Shown one piece after another: positions 17,369-25,602 of a DNA stretch of 64,000 nucleotides. A program made the position numbers and the translations under genes. The stretch spans positions 3,844,001 to 3,908,000 of the forward strand of contig OY970371.1 of assembly GCA_963718695.1 (NCBI GenBank). The letters run 5' to 3'. This DNA comes from Manganitrophus sp963718695 (lineage in GTDB: Bacteria; Nitrospirota; Nitrospiria; SBBL01; Manganitrophaceae). A model generated the notes under the pieces. The model was not told where the DNA came from and did not search any database. It saw only the letters and a list, made by a program, of their open reading frames with translations. The stretch's first letter is position 1. Each line of letters begins with the position of its first letter.

Positions 17369-17881
17369 CTATCTCTTCGCTTCATGGGAGAGGGTCAATT
17401 GGGGCGAATTCCGCAAGGTCTGATAAATCACGCAGTAGCGCTCGGTCAGTTTCAGCAGGGTCGCAATCTGATCCGGGGCGGCGTCGGTGTCGAGCTGGAA
17501 GCGAAGACGAATCTCAGTAAACCCCACCGGAGTTTCTTTGTCAACCCCGAGGGTCCCCCGAAAATCGAGATCCCCCTCGGCCATCACCTGGCCCGATCGA
17601 ATCGGAATCGCCAGCGCCGTGGCGACCGCTTTGAGGGTGACCCCGGCGCAGGCGACCAGCGCTTCGAGCAGCATGTCGCCCGAGCAGGCGGCCAGGCCGC
17701 TCCCGCCGCTGGCCGGATGAAGGCCGGCTTCCACGAGCGCCCGTCCCGTCGAGACCTTACAGGTGATCGATTCCTCGCCAAGTGCCCCTTCTGCGGAGAG
17801 GGTCACTTTTGCGGCAGCCGGTTCCTCCCGATATCGCGCCTTCAACGGCGTCTGGAGGGCACGGAGCTCGTCTGCATTCAT
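17369..17881 (-). CDS. OsmC family protein (second copy)
   Basis: This is a 170-residue protein with the catalytic Cys in LEALVACAGVTLKAVATAL and the second in LTERYCVIYQTL. It starts MNADELRALQTPLKARYREEPAAAKV, as in the longer OsmC group. It is not a recent duplicate of the 15162-15614 protein. Its start is only 3 bp from the trmI stop, so it is probably the last gene of the ttuB-ttuA-trmI transcript. A link to peroxide or sulfur stress is possible but is inference. Confidence 0.88.
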   Translation of the reverse strand: MNADELRALQTPLKARYREEPAAAKVTLSAEGALGEESITCKVSTGRALVEAGLHPASGGSGLAACSGDMLLEALVACAGVTLKAVATALAIPIRSGQVMAEGDLDFRGTLGVDKETPVGFTEIRLRFQLDTDAAPDQIATLLKLTERYCVIYQTLRNSPQLTLSHEAKR

Positions 17882-17884
17882 TCT

Positions 17885-18748
17885 TTATTCCTGCTCGGTC
17901 GGTTTATTCTCCGAAAGCGGACCCTCTTCAGTCCGGATCGGTTCCGCCGGCTCTTTTTTAGGAAGCCGCTTTATCCGACGGGCCGTCGTGAGGAACCCGG
18001 AGTGCGCGACCATCCGGTGATCGGGGCGGACGCTGCGGCCGTCGATGTTCCAGGTGCGCAGCAGCGTCTCGAAGGTCTCGATGTCGGAGAAGGCCGATTC
18101 TCTTCGCAGCGCCGCGACGACCAGCTCCACCTGCGGCACGGTCGGCAGAAACGCCAGGAAGATCCCGCCGGAGCGGAGCTTGGCCACCGCGTGCGGCACA
18201 ACTTTGTGCGGCTCCGGAAGATCGAGGACGATCCGGTCGACTTCTTCTTCCTCGATTCCTTCATAGATGTCTTGTTGGCGGACCAGGAGCCGGTCGGTCG
18301 TGATCGCGCTCCCCAGATAGGCCTCGATGTTCGCCACCGCCCGCCGGGCGAAGTCTTCGCGGATCTCGTAGCTGATGACGCGGCCCTTTTCCCCGACCGC
18401 ATTCAACATCGTCATCGTCAATGCGCCCGACCCGATCCCCGCCTCCACCACCGTGGCGCCGGGGTGAATGTCGGCCCACATGCAGATCAGCGCCAGGTCT
18501 TTCGGATAGAGGATCTGCGCGCCCCGCGGCATGTGAAGGGTGTACTCCGCGAGGGTCGGCTTCAGCAAAAAGAAGCGGCTTCCGCGCGACAGGGTGATCT
18601 CGGTCCCGTCCTCCAGGCCGATGATGGCGTCGTGCGGGATCGTCTCCCCGCTGAATTGAAAGAGCGCTCCCGCCTTCAATGTCAGCGGGTAGTGGTCTCC
18701 TTTGGCGTTGACGAGGTGAACCCGTTCTCCGGAAGAAAAAAGCCTCAT
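17885..18748 (-). CDS. trmI: tRNA (adenine-58-N1)-methyltransferase
   Basis: This is a 287-residue protein starting MRLFSSGERVHLVNAKG; the ATG at 18748 overlaps the ttuA stop as ATGA. The N-terminal small domain (GDHYPLTLKAGALFQF) is followed by an AdoMet domain: ATVVEAGIGSGALTM, ISYEIREDFARRAVANIE and DLPEPHKVVPHAVAKLRSGG. This is the TrmI layout, a tetramer that makes m1A58 in the T-loop. An Arg/Lys-rich stretch and an acidic tail close the protein. Coupling to ttuA and ttuB is notable, since m1A58 and s2T54 stabilise the same loop. Confidence 0.93.
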   Translation of the reverse strand: MRLFSSGERVHLVNAKGDHYPLTLKAGALFQFSGETIPHDAIIGLEDGTEITLSRGSRFFLLKPTLAEYTLHMPRGAQILYPKDLALICMWADIHPGATVVEAGIGSGALTMTMLNAVGEKGRVISYEIREDFARRAVANIEAYLGSAITTDRLLVRQQDIYEGIEEEEVDRIVLDLPEPHKVVPHAVAKLRSGGIFLAFLPTVPQVELVVAALRRESAFSDIETFETLLRTWNIDGRSVRPDHRMVAHSGFLTTARRIKRLPKKEPAEPIRTEEGPLSENKPTEQE

Positions 18749-19641
18749 GGGGTCACCCGCTGCATCAACCGGCAGAATCCGCAGACCTCTCCCGGCGTCG
18801 GCTGGCCGCATGATTGACAGGGATGAAGATCGACCGTTTTCGTCGTCGCCGGCGTGGCCCGCGGCCTCTTTAGAAAACCGAGATAAAATTTGTGCTTCGT
18901 GCCGGGGGAGGCCTCTTCCAGCCGGTTGAGGACGTCTTTGTAGAGGAGCATCTTCGCCCCCTTCGACATCGGGCACTCCTCGACGATATAGTCGATCCGG
19001 TTTAAAATGGCATAGGCCGCGACCTCCCGCTCGGCGAGGCGAAAGAGGGGCTTGACCTTTCTGGCCCAGGCGCCCCCCTCGTCGGAGAGGACCGGCGACT
19101 GTTTCTCCAAATACTCTTCTTGCCACTGCAATACGTTTCCCAAAAGACGCGAGGCCTCATCATCCAAATTGTGTCCGGTGGCGACGACGGGGAACCCCCG
19201 CTCCATCGCGATCCGGTTAAAGTGATACCGCTTCATCGTCCCGCAGGCGGAGCAGGCCGGCCGGGCGGTCTCCTCGGCGATTTCGATGACGCCGAGGCCA
19301 TAGGCCTCTTTGTAGGCATGAACAATCAGCGGGACGCCGCGCGACGCCGCAAACGCTTCCACCTTCTTTTGGGAGATCTCCGAATAGTCGTTGATTCCCA
19401 GATTTAAATGAAGCCCGGCGGTTCGGTAATTGAGCTTGATCAGGACATCCCAGAGGGCGAGCGAATCTTTCCCGCCGGAGATTGCCACGAGGATCTGCTC
19501 CGCAGGGTCGAACATCTTCCCTTCGGTAATCGCCCGGTCGACCTGGTCGTGGACGTAGAGGTTGAAGCAGCCGCCGCAGAGGGAGGTGTTGTGCCGCTCC
19601 ATTTTAATGACGGCCGACTTTTGGCATTGGCGGCATTTCAT
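18745..19641 (-). CDS. ttuA: TtuA-like tRNA-5-methyluridine-54 2-sulfurtransferase
   Basis: This is a 298-residue protein. Both ends carry Cys4 zinc ribbons (MKCRQC...LCGGC and CQSCGQPTPGEVCGFC). Between them is a PP-loop SGGKDS at 55-60, and ACSACG (Cys130, Cys133) plus EECP (Cys223), which match the three Cys ligands of the iron-sulfur cluster in Thermus TtuA as I recall them. GHNLDDEA and GAKMLLYKDVLN also fit. It thiolates m5U54 in the T-loop with ATP and sulfur from TtuB. The start at 19641 is preceded by GGAGGGGGG, which lies inside the ttuB end. Confidence 0.88.
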   Translation of the reverse strand: MKCRQCQKSAVIKMERHNTSLCGGCFNLYVHDQVDRAITEGKMFDPAEQILVAISGGKDSLALWDVLIKLNYRTAGLHLNLGINDYSEISQKKVEAFAASRGVPLIVHAYKEAYGLGVIEIAEETARPACSACGTMKRYHFNRIAMERGFPVVATGHNLDDEASRLLGNVLQWQEEYLEKQSPVLSDEGGAWARKVKPLFRLAEREVAAYAILNRIDYIVEECPMSKGAKMLLYKDVLNRLEEASPGTKHKFYLGFLKRPRATPATTKTVDLHPCQSCGQPTPGEVCGFCRLMQRVTP

Positions 19642-19645
19642 CGAA

Positions 19646-19846
19646 TTATGGCCCCCCTCCCGAGATGACAGGACGGATCTCAACCACCTGATCGTCGGGG
19701 ATCACCAAATCTTCGGTGACGAGCTCATCGCCGCAGATGACCAGATGGGCCTCTTTGGGGAGGTTCAGCTCCCGCAGAAGCACCGCGACCTGTTTGGGGC
19801 CTTTCAGGATGATTTCGCGCGTGGGGTGATAGAGCTTCACTTTCAT
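19646..19846 (-). CDS. ttuB: TtuB-like ubiquitin-fold sulfur carrier
   Basis: This is a 66-residue beta-grasp protein (MKVKLYHPTREIILKGPKQV, LRELNLPKEAHLVICGDELV, DDQVVEIRPVISGGGP). Sulfur carriers end in Gly-Gly, which is adenylated and turned to a thiocarboxylate. Here a Pro follows three Gly before the stop. Either the Pro is removed by a protease, or a sequence error exists in the run of six G. It lies 4 bp before ttuA and is probably translated with it. The start has no good ribosome site; a start four codons upstream is possible. Confidence 0.82.
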   Translation of the reverse strand: MKVKLYHPTREIILKGPKQVAVLLRELNLPKEAHLVICGDELVTEDLVIPDDQVVEIRPVISGGGP

Positions 19847-20351
19847 AGGGGGTATCATAGACAAAACAGACAGGAAATGCAATTTGGGAAGTAGGGACAA
19901 CTCGAGAGTTGCCCGCTACCCTTTAAGAGATTAAAAATAGTACCGGATGAAGAGGGTCGAGCTTGGGCTTGAATCGATGAAATATCCTTTCGACTCCTGT
20001 CTAAACCGGCCAAGAAATGAACTGTCTACCGATTCAGATTTACGGTAACCCATCTCCAAACCGGTTACAAAAGCGCCGAATGTTAAATCGGGAAGCTCCT
20101 GAAACGAGTATTCGATCCCGACGCCCCCCGTGAAGGCAAGGATCCAAGCATTTAACTCAAAATTAAAGTTCTCCCGTGAAAGTTCGTCCCGAGTGCGTGC
20201 ATAATCGAGCCCGGTTAAGGCGACGAAACTTAAAGACCCCTTTCGCTTCAGCAGAAATATTAAAGCGGCGCCGGCCCCATAGCCAGTGTTATCGTTAGAT
20301 CCTTCCCCGCCATCGCCGGTGATGTCGGAATCACTAATGCGGAAATAGAAA

Positions 20352-21060
20352 GGCTCTAGACTAGCACTTTGCTTATGATGATTAATGATTTTTCGAGTTC
20401 AAGCGTGCTTTTCTTCCAGCGCCATTCACATTCTTTCAGATGCAGCACGAAGTTTCTCTTCACGCCGTTGAACTTTGTCAGCCGCCTCTTGCAGAACGAC
20501 CAGAAGGCTTCAATGCCGTTGACGTGGGCACCTCGCTTTCTTGAGAATTCATTGCGATGATGCTTGAGCCGAATATGCCGATCATACCCCACATCCACCA
20601 GCCCATGATAGCCGCTCCAGCAGTCAGAGTAAATAGTAGAAGAGAGTGCAACCTTGCCGAAAATGATGGAATGCAAGGTCTTTCGCTCACAATTGGGGAT
20701 AATTTCGGTATACACTCGCCCCTTGCGCTCGTAGATGCCGAAGACCGGCTGACGGTGCGTCCCTCTGCCTCTTCTGGTAGCCATGCCTCGCACTCGGCGT
20801 GGGCCGAAGTAGCTCTCATCCACCTCCACTTCACCTTTAAATTGTTTGAGCTGCTTCATTTGATGCTGATAAATTTGGCTTCGATAGTGACTGTAATATT
20901 TATTAATGGTATTGCGATTTATCTTCAGCAGCTTTGCTGTCTGAGTGGCCGTGAGATCCAGGCAGAAGCACTGTAATATTTTTTTCCGCCTGTATTCTGA
21001 TAATGGCTTGTTATTATTGAACATCTCTAAACTTTAGCACGTTTCCGCTAGTCTAGAGCC
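20352..21060 (-). mobile_element. IS1595-family (ISXO2-type) insertion sequence, complete
   Basis: This 709-bp element is bounded by perfect 14-bp terminal inverted repeats (GGCTCTAGACTAGC at 20352-20365 and its reverse complement at 21047-21060). Flanks carry a direct repeat ATAGAAA (20345-20351 and 21061-21067), 7 bp seen, while IS1595 members usually give 8. It holds one intact transposase gene whose stop lies inside the left repeat. It interrupts an outer-membrane barrel gene. Confidence 0.93.
20356..21024 (-). CDS. IS1595-family transposase (ISXO2-like DDE domain)
   Basis: This is a 222-residue protein. An N-terminal HTH region (QCFCLDLTATQTAKLLKINRNTINKYY) is followed by the ISXO2-like domain: GEVEVDESYFGPRRVRG with the first Asp, YSDCWSGYHGL with the second, and HVNGIEAFWSFCKRRL with the acidic Glu, plus the NGIEAFW signature. 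All catalytic positions look kept, so it is probably active. It starts at ATG 21024, 23 bp inside the right repeat. Confidence 0.95.
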   Translation of the reverse strand: MFNNNKPLSEYRRKKILQCFCLDLTATQTAKLLKINRNTINKYYSHYRSQIYQHQMKQLKQFKGEVEVDESYFGPRRVRGMATRRGRGTHRQPVFGIYERKGRVYTEIIPNCERKTLHSIIFGKVALSSTIYSDCWSGYHGLVDVGYDRHIRLKHHRNEFSRKRGAHVNGIEAFWSFCKRRLTKFNGVKRNFVLHLKECEWRWKKSTLELEKSLIIISKVLV

Positions 21061-21492
21061 ATAGAAATTCGCATCAACGGCCATTCCATCGGTCACCCAG
21101 TAGCGGAGTCCGACGCCGTCGAAGGTCGTTCCGATTCCGAATCTTCCTTCCATGGCCGGTTCGGCGGGAGGCTCTTCGGCCCATACATTTCCCAGCAGCG
21201 CTGTCCAGAGCACCAAAGCGAGGCAGAGTCGTTTCATCATTCGAGATCTCCTTGTTCAATGAGGATGATCGAGTGGAAGACGCATCCAGTATTGGAAATT
21301 GGCGTACGTATCTTAGGTATTTTATCTTGGCAGGTCAATCGGAATATTTTTCTATCATATGGTCCCGATTCTTGCCTCCTGAAAAGAACGGTTCGACGCC
21401 GCGGCTCCTTGCACAACTCGAATAAATGCATTAGTCTGTCCAGAAAATAAAGATTCGAATCCGCGTCCGAACGCGTCAAGGGGGTCCCATTC

Positions 21493-23310
21493 ATGTCGTC
21501 TGCCGCAGAGTCGTCCGGTACCGTCGAGATCCAAGCCAAGTACTACTTGATCTTCACCGTTACTCTGGCGGTTCTCATCGGAATCATCAGCCGATGGGTG
21601 CCGGTCAGCCCCAATCTGTTGGGGATCGAGGTCTTCGCCACCGTCGTTGCCCTCTTTATCTTCGGGTCGATACGCTATCGAATCGACAAAAACGTCCTGA
21701 CCTACGGGGCGCTTCCGGTGATCCTGGTGACCTTCTTTTCCCTCTGGTGGCCGGAATCGGGGCTGCGTCAAGAAATGGCGGAGAGAGGGAGCGCCGCTCT
21801 CTGGGAGGCGGTCCGTCACAACCTGCTTACCCTGCACGGTCTTGAGAAACTGGTTCATGCCGATACCATGCTCTTTATCCTCGGCCTCACCTTTTTTGTC
21901 GCCGTCATCTCCCAGACGAGAATACTCGAAGCGATCAGCATGAAGATCCTCCGGATCTTCGAAGGGCGGGTCCTCTCCACCGTTCTGATCATCGGGGGAT
22001 TGGTCTCCATCGCCTCCGGCATTCTGGACGGGGTGTCGATGATCGGCCTGACGATCCGGGTGTTTGTCATCATCCTGGTGATGGCCAAGATCGATGATCG
22101 CGGCATCGAATTCATCATCATGTCGTCGGTCGTTCTGACAACCGTCTGCGGGATGTGGCTTGCCTATGGCGAGCCCCCCAACCTGATCATGAAGTCGAAC
22201 CTCGCCCTCTCCGACTCCTTCTTTCTGAAATATGCGATGCCGATGGCGGTGGTCGCCTTTATCATCGTCGCCATTTTTATCTACCGATGGCTGCGGGGGC
22301 GCGTCGTTCCGCTGGATGAACTGGATGTGTTGGAGACGAATATCGCCGATGTCCGTTTTCTTCAGGCCGCCCGCAAGGGGGAGACGAAAGAGTTCGAAGA
22401 GATGTTGAAGGAGTATGCCGGCCGGTTCGGCGACAAGGCGGCACGGGTGGAGGCGCTCTATCACGAAGGGCACCATCCGATTTCGGCGATGATCCGGGCG
22501 GAGGTCGATCCGGAAACGGTGCAGGCGTTTGTCTCGGATTTCCTGGGGGAGGCGTTTGTGGGGCCGGTGATCTCTTATTACCGGCATCGCCAAAAACAGG
22601 GGACGCCGGAAGAGCGGGAGCAGGAATTCATCGAAGCGGAGGTCATCGAGCATCTGTTGGAGACGACCCGGCTGCAGCGGCATGCCGCCGAGACCTGGGG
22701 CAAGCTCGCCTTTATTCCCTTTGTCGCCCTTCTTTTCTGGCACGCGCGGAATCACGACGTGCCGCTTTTCGTCTCGGCGTTTGCCGGATTCGCCGTCGCC
22801 GTCATCGGGATCGTGTCTCATCACAAAATGCGACGGCTTGCCTTTCACGAGGCGGTCCATGAATATCGGGAATACCTTTTCCTTTTTCCTCTTTTCCTTT
22901 CGATCACCATGCTGACGGCCGTGGGGTTCTTTGATCAGCTCCGGGCCGCCATCGACCAGGGGGTCGTACTTCTCGGCCGGGGGCATGTCGCCGTGATTCA
23001 ATTCCTCGGCACCGGAATTCTTTCGGCGATTCTGGACAACAACGTCGTCGCCGATTTCGCCTCCCGGGCCATCCATGGCATGGCCGACATGTTTCTCTTC
23101 GCCGCCGCACAGATCGCCGGGTATGCCGCCGGCGGATCGCTTACCCATATCGGGTCGGCCCAATCGGTCGTCGCCTTTGCCTATATCCTCCGCTACGTCG
23201 ATCCCGGTTTCACCCCCCTCGGATGGATCCAGGCGATGTGGAAGATGGTCGCGGTCATCGCGGTCGCGCTGACCGCCGTGCTTTATCTGATGGCGCTGCT
23301 CGTTCCATGA
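21493..23310 (+). CDS. Ion-transporter-superfamily antiporter (NhaD/ArsB/SLC13-like) with large insert
   Basis: This is a 605-residue membrane protein. Helices fill residues 18-265 (LIFTVTLAVLIGIISRWV, MLFILGLTFFVAVISQT, GGLVSIASGILDGVSMIGLTI). A charged stretch of about 150 residues follows (LDELDVLETNIADVR to LETTRLQRHAAETW), and further helices close the protein. Repeat-like GILDGVSMIG and LSAILDNNVVADF blocks match the two discontinuous motifs of the IT superfamily. It most likely exchanges Na+ or an anion for H+. The internal soluble insert is unusual and may be a regulatory domain. Confidence 0.82.
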   Translation: MSSAAESSGTVEIQAKYYLIFTVTLAVLIGIISRWVPVSPNLLGIEVFATVVALFIFGSIRYRIDKNVLTYGALPVILVTFFSLWWPESGLRQEMAERGSAALWEAVRHNLLTLHGLEKLVHADTMLFILGLTFFVAVISQTRILEAISMKILRIFEGRVLSTVLIIGGLVSIASGILDGVSMIGLTIRVFVIILVMAKIDDRGIEFIIMSSVVLTTVCGMWLAYGEPPNLIMKSNLALSDSFFLKYAMPMAVVAFIIVAIFIYRWLRGRVVPLDELDVLETNIADVRFLQAARKGETKEFEEMLKEYAGRFGDKAARVEALYHEGHHPISAMIRAEVDPETVQAFVSDFLGEAFVGPVISYYRHRQKQGTPEEREQEFIEAEVIEHLLETTRLQRHAAETWGKLAFIPFVALLFWHARNHDVPLFVSAFAGFAVAVIGIVSHHKMRRLAFHEAVHEYREYLFLFPLFLSITMLTAVGFFDQLRAAIDQGVVLLGRGHVAVIQFLGTGILSAILDNNVVADFASRAIHGMADMFLFAAAQIAGYAAGGSLTHIGSAQSVVAFAYILRYVDPGFTPLGWIQAMWKMVAVIAVALTAVLYLMALLVP

Positions 23311-23382
23311 AGTCCATTTACAGATCGGACGAGATCAGCTAGAATCCCTTTCCAGTCGGGATTTTCATAAAGGAGCCGGAAA

Positions 23383-23661
23383 ATGAAAAGAATACTTTTC
23401 TCCGCAGTGCTGATCTTATCGTTGGTTGTGTGGTCATCGCCGGCCGAGGCGGCGGAGCTTTCCGGAAGGGTCTTCAGCAAAGGCTCCCCCGTGGCGAACC
23501 TGACGGTGGCGGTGAAAGGGACCGAGACGAAAACGAAGACCGGTCCCAAGGGGGAGTATAAACTCGATCTGCCGCCGGGAAATCACACCTTGATCATCCG
23601 GGGCCAGGAGTTTCCTGTGAGTGTCGGGTCCGATAAAACCACCCAGGATATTCAGTTATAA
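23383..23661 (+). CDS. Small exported protein with carboxypeptidase-regulatory-like fold
   Basis: This is a 92-residue protein with a signal peptide (ILFSAVLILSLVVWSSPAEAA). The mature part, ELSGRVFSKGSPVANLTVAVKG...GPKGEYKLDLPPGNHTLII, has the beta-sandwich pattern of a carboxypeptidase regulatory-like (or DUF4198-type) domain. Such domains often serve as binding modules on surface proteins. It lies 14 bp upstream of the next gene and probably shares its transcript. Confidence 0.75.
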   Translation: MKRILFSAVLILSLVVWSSPAEAAELSGRVFSKGSPVANLTVAVKGTETKTKTGPKGEYKLDLPPGNHTLIIRGQEFPVSVGSDKTTQDIQL

Positions 23662-23675
23662 AAGGATGATTCCCG

Positions 23676-24713
23676 ATGCCTGACAACGAAAACAAGCGGA
23701 CCGATGGCTGGGCGAAGGTGGAGTCCTTTGCAAAAATCCTGGCCGGCTTCAGCGCCGCGGTCAGCGCCATTCTGATTCCGGTCTTCATCAATTCCTACAC
23801 GGAGCAGAACCGCCGGGCCGAGATGTTCGTCCGGACGATGACCGAGCGGGAGAAGGCCGATACCGATATCCGGCAATCGATGTTCAAGACGCTTCTGGAC
23901 GGCTATCTCGGCTCGCTCAAAGAAGATTTTGTAAAGGCCGATGAAGACGCTTTCCGGCGGCGGATCATGTTCCTGGAGCTCCTCACCATCAACTTCCAGG
24001 AATTTTTTAACGCAAAGCCCCTTTTCGAGGAGGTCTATACGGGGCTGGAGCGGAAGCGGGCGGCGGCGCAAACCGAGGCCGAGCGGAAAAAATGGGAAGA
24101 CTTGGAGCGGCAGATTATCCGCGTGTCGATGAACATCGTCTCCCGGCAGGCCAAAATGCTGAACAACATCGGGACGAGCGCGGTCTTCAACATCGAAAAA
24201 AACGAGCCGATTTGCGTCCGGCTCTACAGCCGGGAAGAGTTTGCCACCCTCCGGAAGCAGGATGGGAGCCCTTTTCAGAATTTTATGCCGGGGCGATGTA
24301 TGGAGCCGGGGAGCGTTGCGAGCAATGGGACCAACGACCTGGCCGATACGCTCATCGATTTGGTCGATCTGACCGGCGACACCCGGCGCCAGTCGCTGGA
24401 GATTCTGCCGGTCTCCGTGAATAAGGCCTATGCCACGGTTCAGGTCGGCATCTATGATGATCTCTTTAAAGGAGAGATCATCAAAGGGAGCCTGCTGAAG
24501 GGGAGCCTCCAATTCGATATTTCTTATTTCGACCTGCCGTATATGGACAACACCAAGCTCAGCGACGGGAGCCGCTTCGCGCTGGTGCTCCGGGACGTCG
24601 CCGGCGATTCGGTCGAGATTGAAGCGATTCGGTTTAGAAACGACTTTATGAGCCTTCGGGATCGGCCCTTCTTTGAGGAGATGCTGCAGAAGCTGGAGAA
24701 GGAGGGGAGCTGA
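23676..24713 (+). CDS. Single-pass membrane protein with coiled coil, unknown function
   Basis: This is a 345-residue protein. One membrane helix lies at residues 17-37 (FAKILAGFSAAVSAILIPVFIN). A long helical coiled-coil region follows (RRAEMFVRTMTEREKADTDI, ERKRAAAQTEAERKKWEDLERQI), then a beta-rich C-terminal domain (VNKAYATVQVGIYDDLFKGEI, LQFDISYFDLPY). I do not recognise the family. It may be an anchored stress or envelope sensor. The small exported gene just upstream is probably in the same operon. Confidence 0.65.
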   Translation: MPDNENKRTDGWAKVESFAKILAGFSAAVSAILIPVFINSYTEQNRRAEMFVRTMTEREKADTDIRQSMFKTLLDGYLGSLKEDFVKADEDAFRRRIMFLELLTINFQEFFNAKPLFEEVYTGLERKRAAAQTEAERKKWEDLERQIIRVSMNIVSRQAKMLNNIGTSAVFNIEKNEPICVRLYSREEFATLRKQDGSPFQNFMPGRCMEPGSVASNGTNDLADTLIDLVDLTGDTRRQSLEILPVSVNKAYATVQVGIYDDLFKGEIIKGSLLKGSLQFDISYFDLPYMDNTKLSDGSRFALVLRDVAGDSVEIEAIRFRNDFMSLRDRPFFEEMLQKLEKEGS

Positions 24714-24726
24714 TCGTTGCTCCGGA

Positions 24727-24748
24727 CGGGGAAGGGAAAGCTTCCCCG
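24727..24748. repeat. Short hairpin between convergent genes
   Basis: CGGGGAAG (24727-24734) pairs with CTTCCCCG (24741-24748) around a six-base loop. It sits between the end of the coiled-coil membrane protein gene and the end of the convergent secreted-protein gene. T-runs are missing, so it is at best a weak bidirectional terminator. Confidence 0.4.
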
Positions 24749-24775
24749 CCCGATCAATTCCATCTTCAGCAACGA

Positions 24776-25279
24776 CTAACCGCCGTGCACATCCATCACG
24801 CGGTTTTGCTCATCGACTTCCAGGGTGACGCGGGTTCCTTCCCGGATCGAGCCCAGTTTTGAAGCCGCCGAGTCCTTGACCAAAAAGCTCTCCGTCCCGC
24901 CGTCATTGGATTCGATAATGATCTTCTTATCGGTCCGGCTGAACATTTTGAGCGTTCCGGCGATCGAGCGATGCCTGTGATCCCCTTCGGTGATGATCGC
25001 GCCTTCGCGGTGAATATCGACGATTTGGTTTCCCTCATCCATCTCCAGGACCACCTTGTCTCCCGGTTTAAACGATCGGATCTCTTCTCGTTTTCCTTCG
25101 TTGACTGTGAAACTCCGTGTGGTCCCTTCGGTTGTTTTTACGGAAATTAAATCGCTTTCTACCTTTTCAATCGTCCCGGAGACCTCTCTGTGTCCCGACG
25201 AAGGGTCATCATCGGCCATCGCCTGGCCGGCGTAAAACACCTGTGCAATCATGGCCAAAACCAGTAACGCTTTTTTCAT
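24776..25279 (-). CDS. Exported protein of unknown function with two similar halves
   Basis: This is a 167-residue protein with a signal peptide (KALLVLAMIAQVFYAGQAMA). The mature part has two parallel blocks: VSGTIEKVESDLISVKTTEG...GDKVVLEMDEGNQIVDIH and IAGTLKMFSRTDKKIIIES...GTRVTLEVDEQNRVMDVHGG. So it holds two copies of an OB-like or DUF5666-type beta fold, an internal duplication. It is probably a periplasmic binding or chaperone-like protein. A good ribosome site (AGGAGGAATAAAAG) precedes the start. Confidence 0.72.
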   Translation of the reverse strand: MKKALLVLAMIAQVFYAGQAMADDDPSSGHREVSGTIEKVESDLISVKTTEGTTRSFTVNEGKREEIRSFKPGDKVVLEMDEGNQIVDIHREGAIITEGDHRHRSIAGTLKMFSRTDKKIIIESNDGGTESFLVKDSAASKLGSIREGTRVTLEVDEQNRVMDVHGG

Positions 25280-25602
25280 CTTTTATTCCTCCTTAGTTGC
25301 TGAGCCGGAAAGTCCACTCGGCCCAGTGCGGCCTTTCGCTCCTCCACTCCTATCTCTACCATTCTCGCATAATGATGAGGCACGAATCCAGATGCCCAAT
25401 CTCATCGGTATCCTTTAAGTGAAAGAGGGGTCCGGTTTCCGAGAAGGTGACGCGGGAAGCGAGGAGGGTCGAGAAGGTCGGAGAGGATTTGAATGGTGGG
25501 CGCGCAGATAAGCAGGATCGGTTTTGATCGGGAGGAGGATCGCTCGATGGGAACGCGGCCGCGGTGGTCGGGATCTCGGATCGTCCTGGGAATGGAAGTC
25601 CG
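25280..25602. other. Intergenic region, no gene recognised
   Basis: This is 323 bp between a secreted-protein gene and the PsiE-like gene, both on the minus strand. It holds G/A-rich stretches on the plus strand but no convincing coding frame, repeat or RNA. It must carry the promoter of the 24776-25279 gene; the best ribosome site for that gene is at its left end. Confidence 0.35.

Larger units (their letters stand above)
19931..21240 (-). pseudogene. Outer-membrane beta-barrel protein gene split by an insertion sequence
   Basis: The minus strand starts MMKRLCLALVLWTALLGNVWA (signal peptide) and runs to DGMAVDANFY at 21061, where the insertion begins. Beyond it the same frame resumes (FRISDSDITGDGGEG...) and runs open through SLSFVALTGLDYAR, LTFGAFVTGLEMGYRK and ends LFIRYYF with stop at 19931. 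The terminal Phe and alternating pattern fit a small outer-membrane barrel of about 200 residues. Without the insert the frame is continuous, so the break is recent. No function beyond a barrel can be given. Confidence 0.85.
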
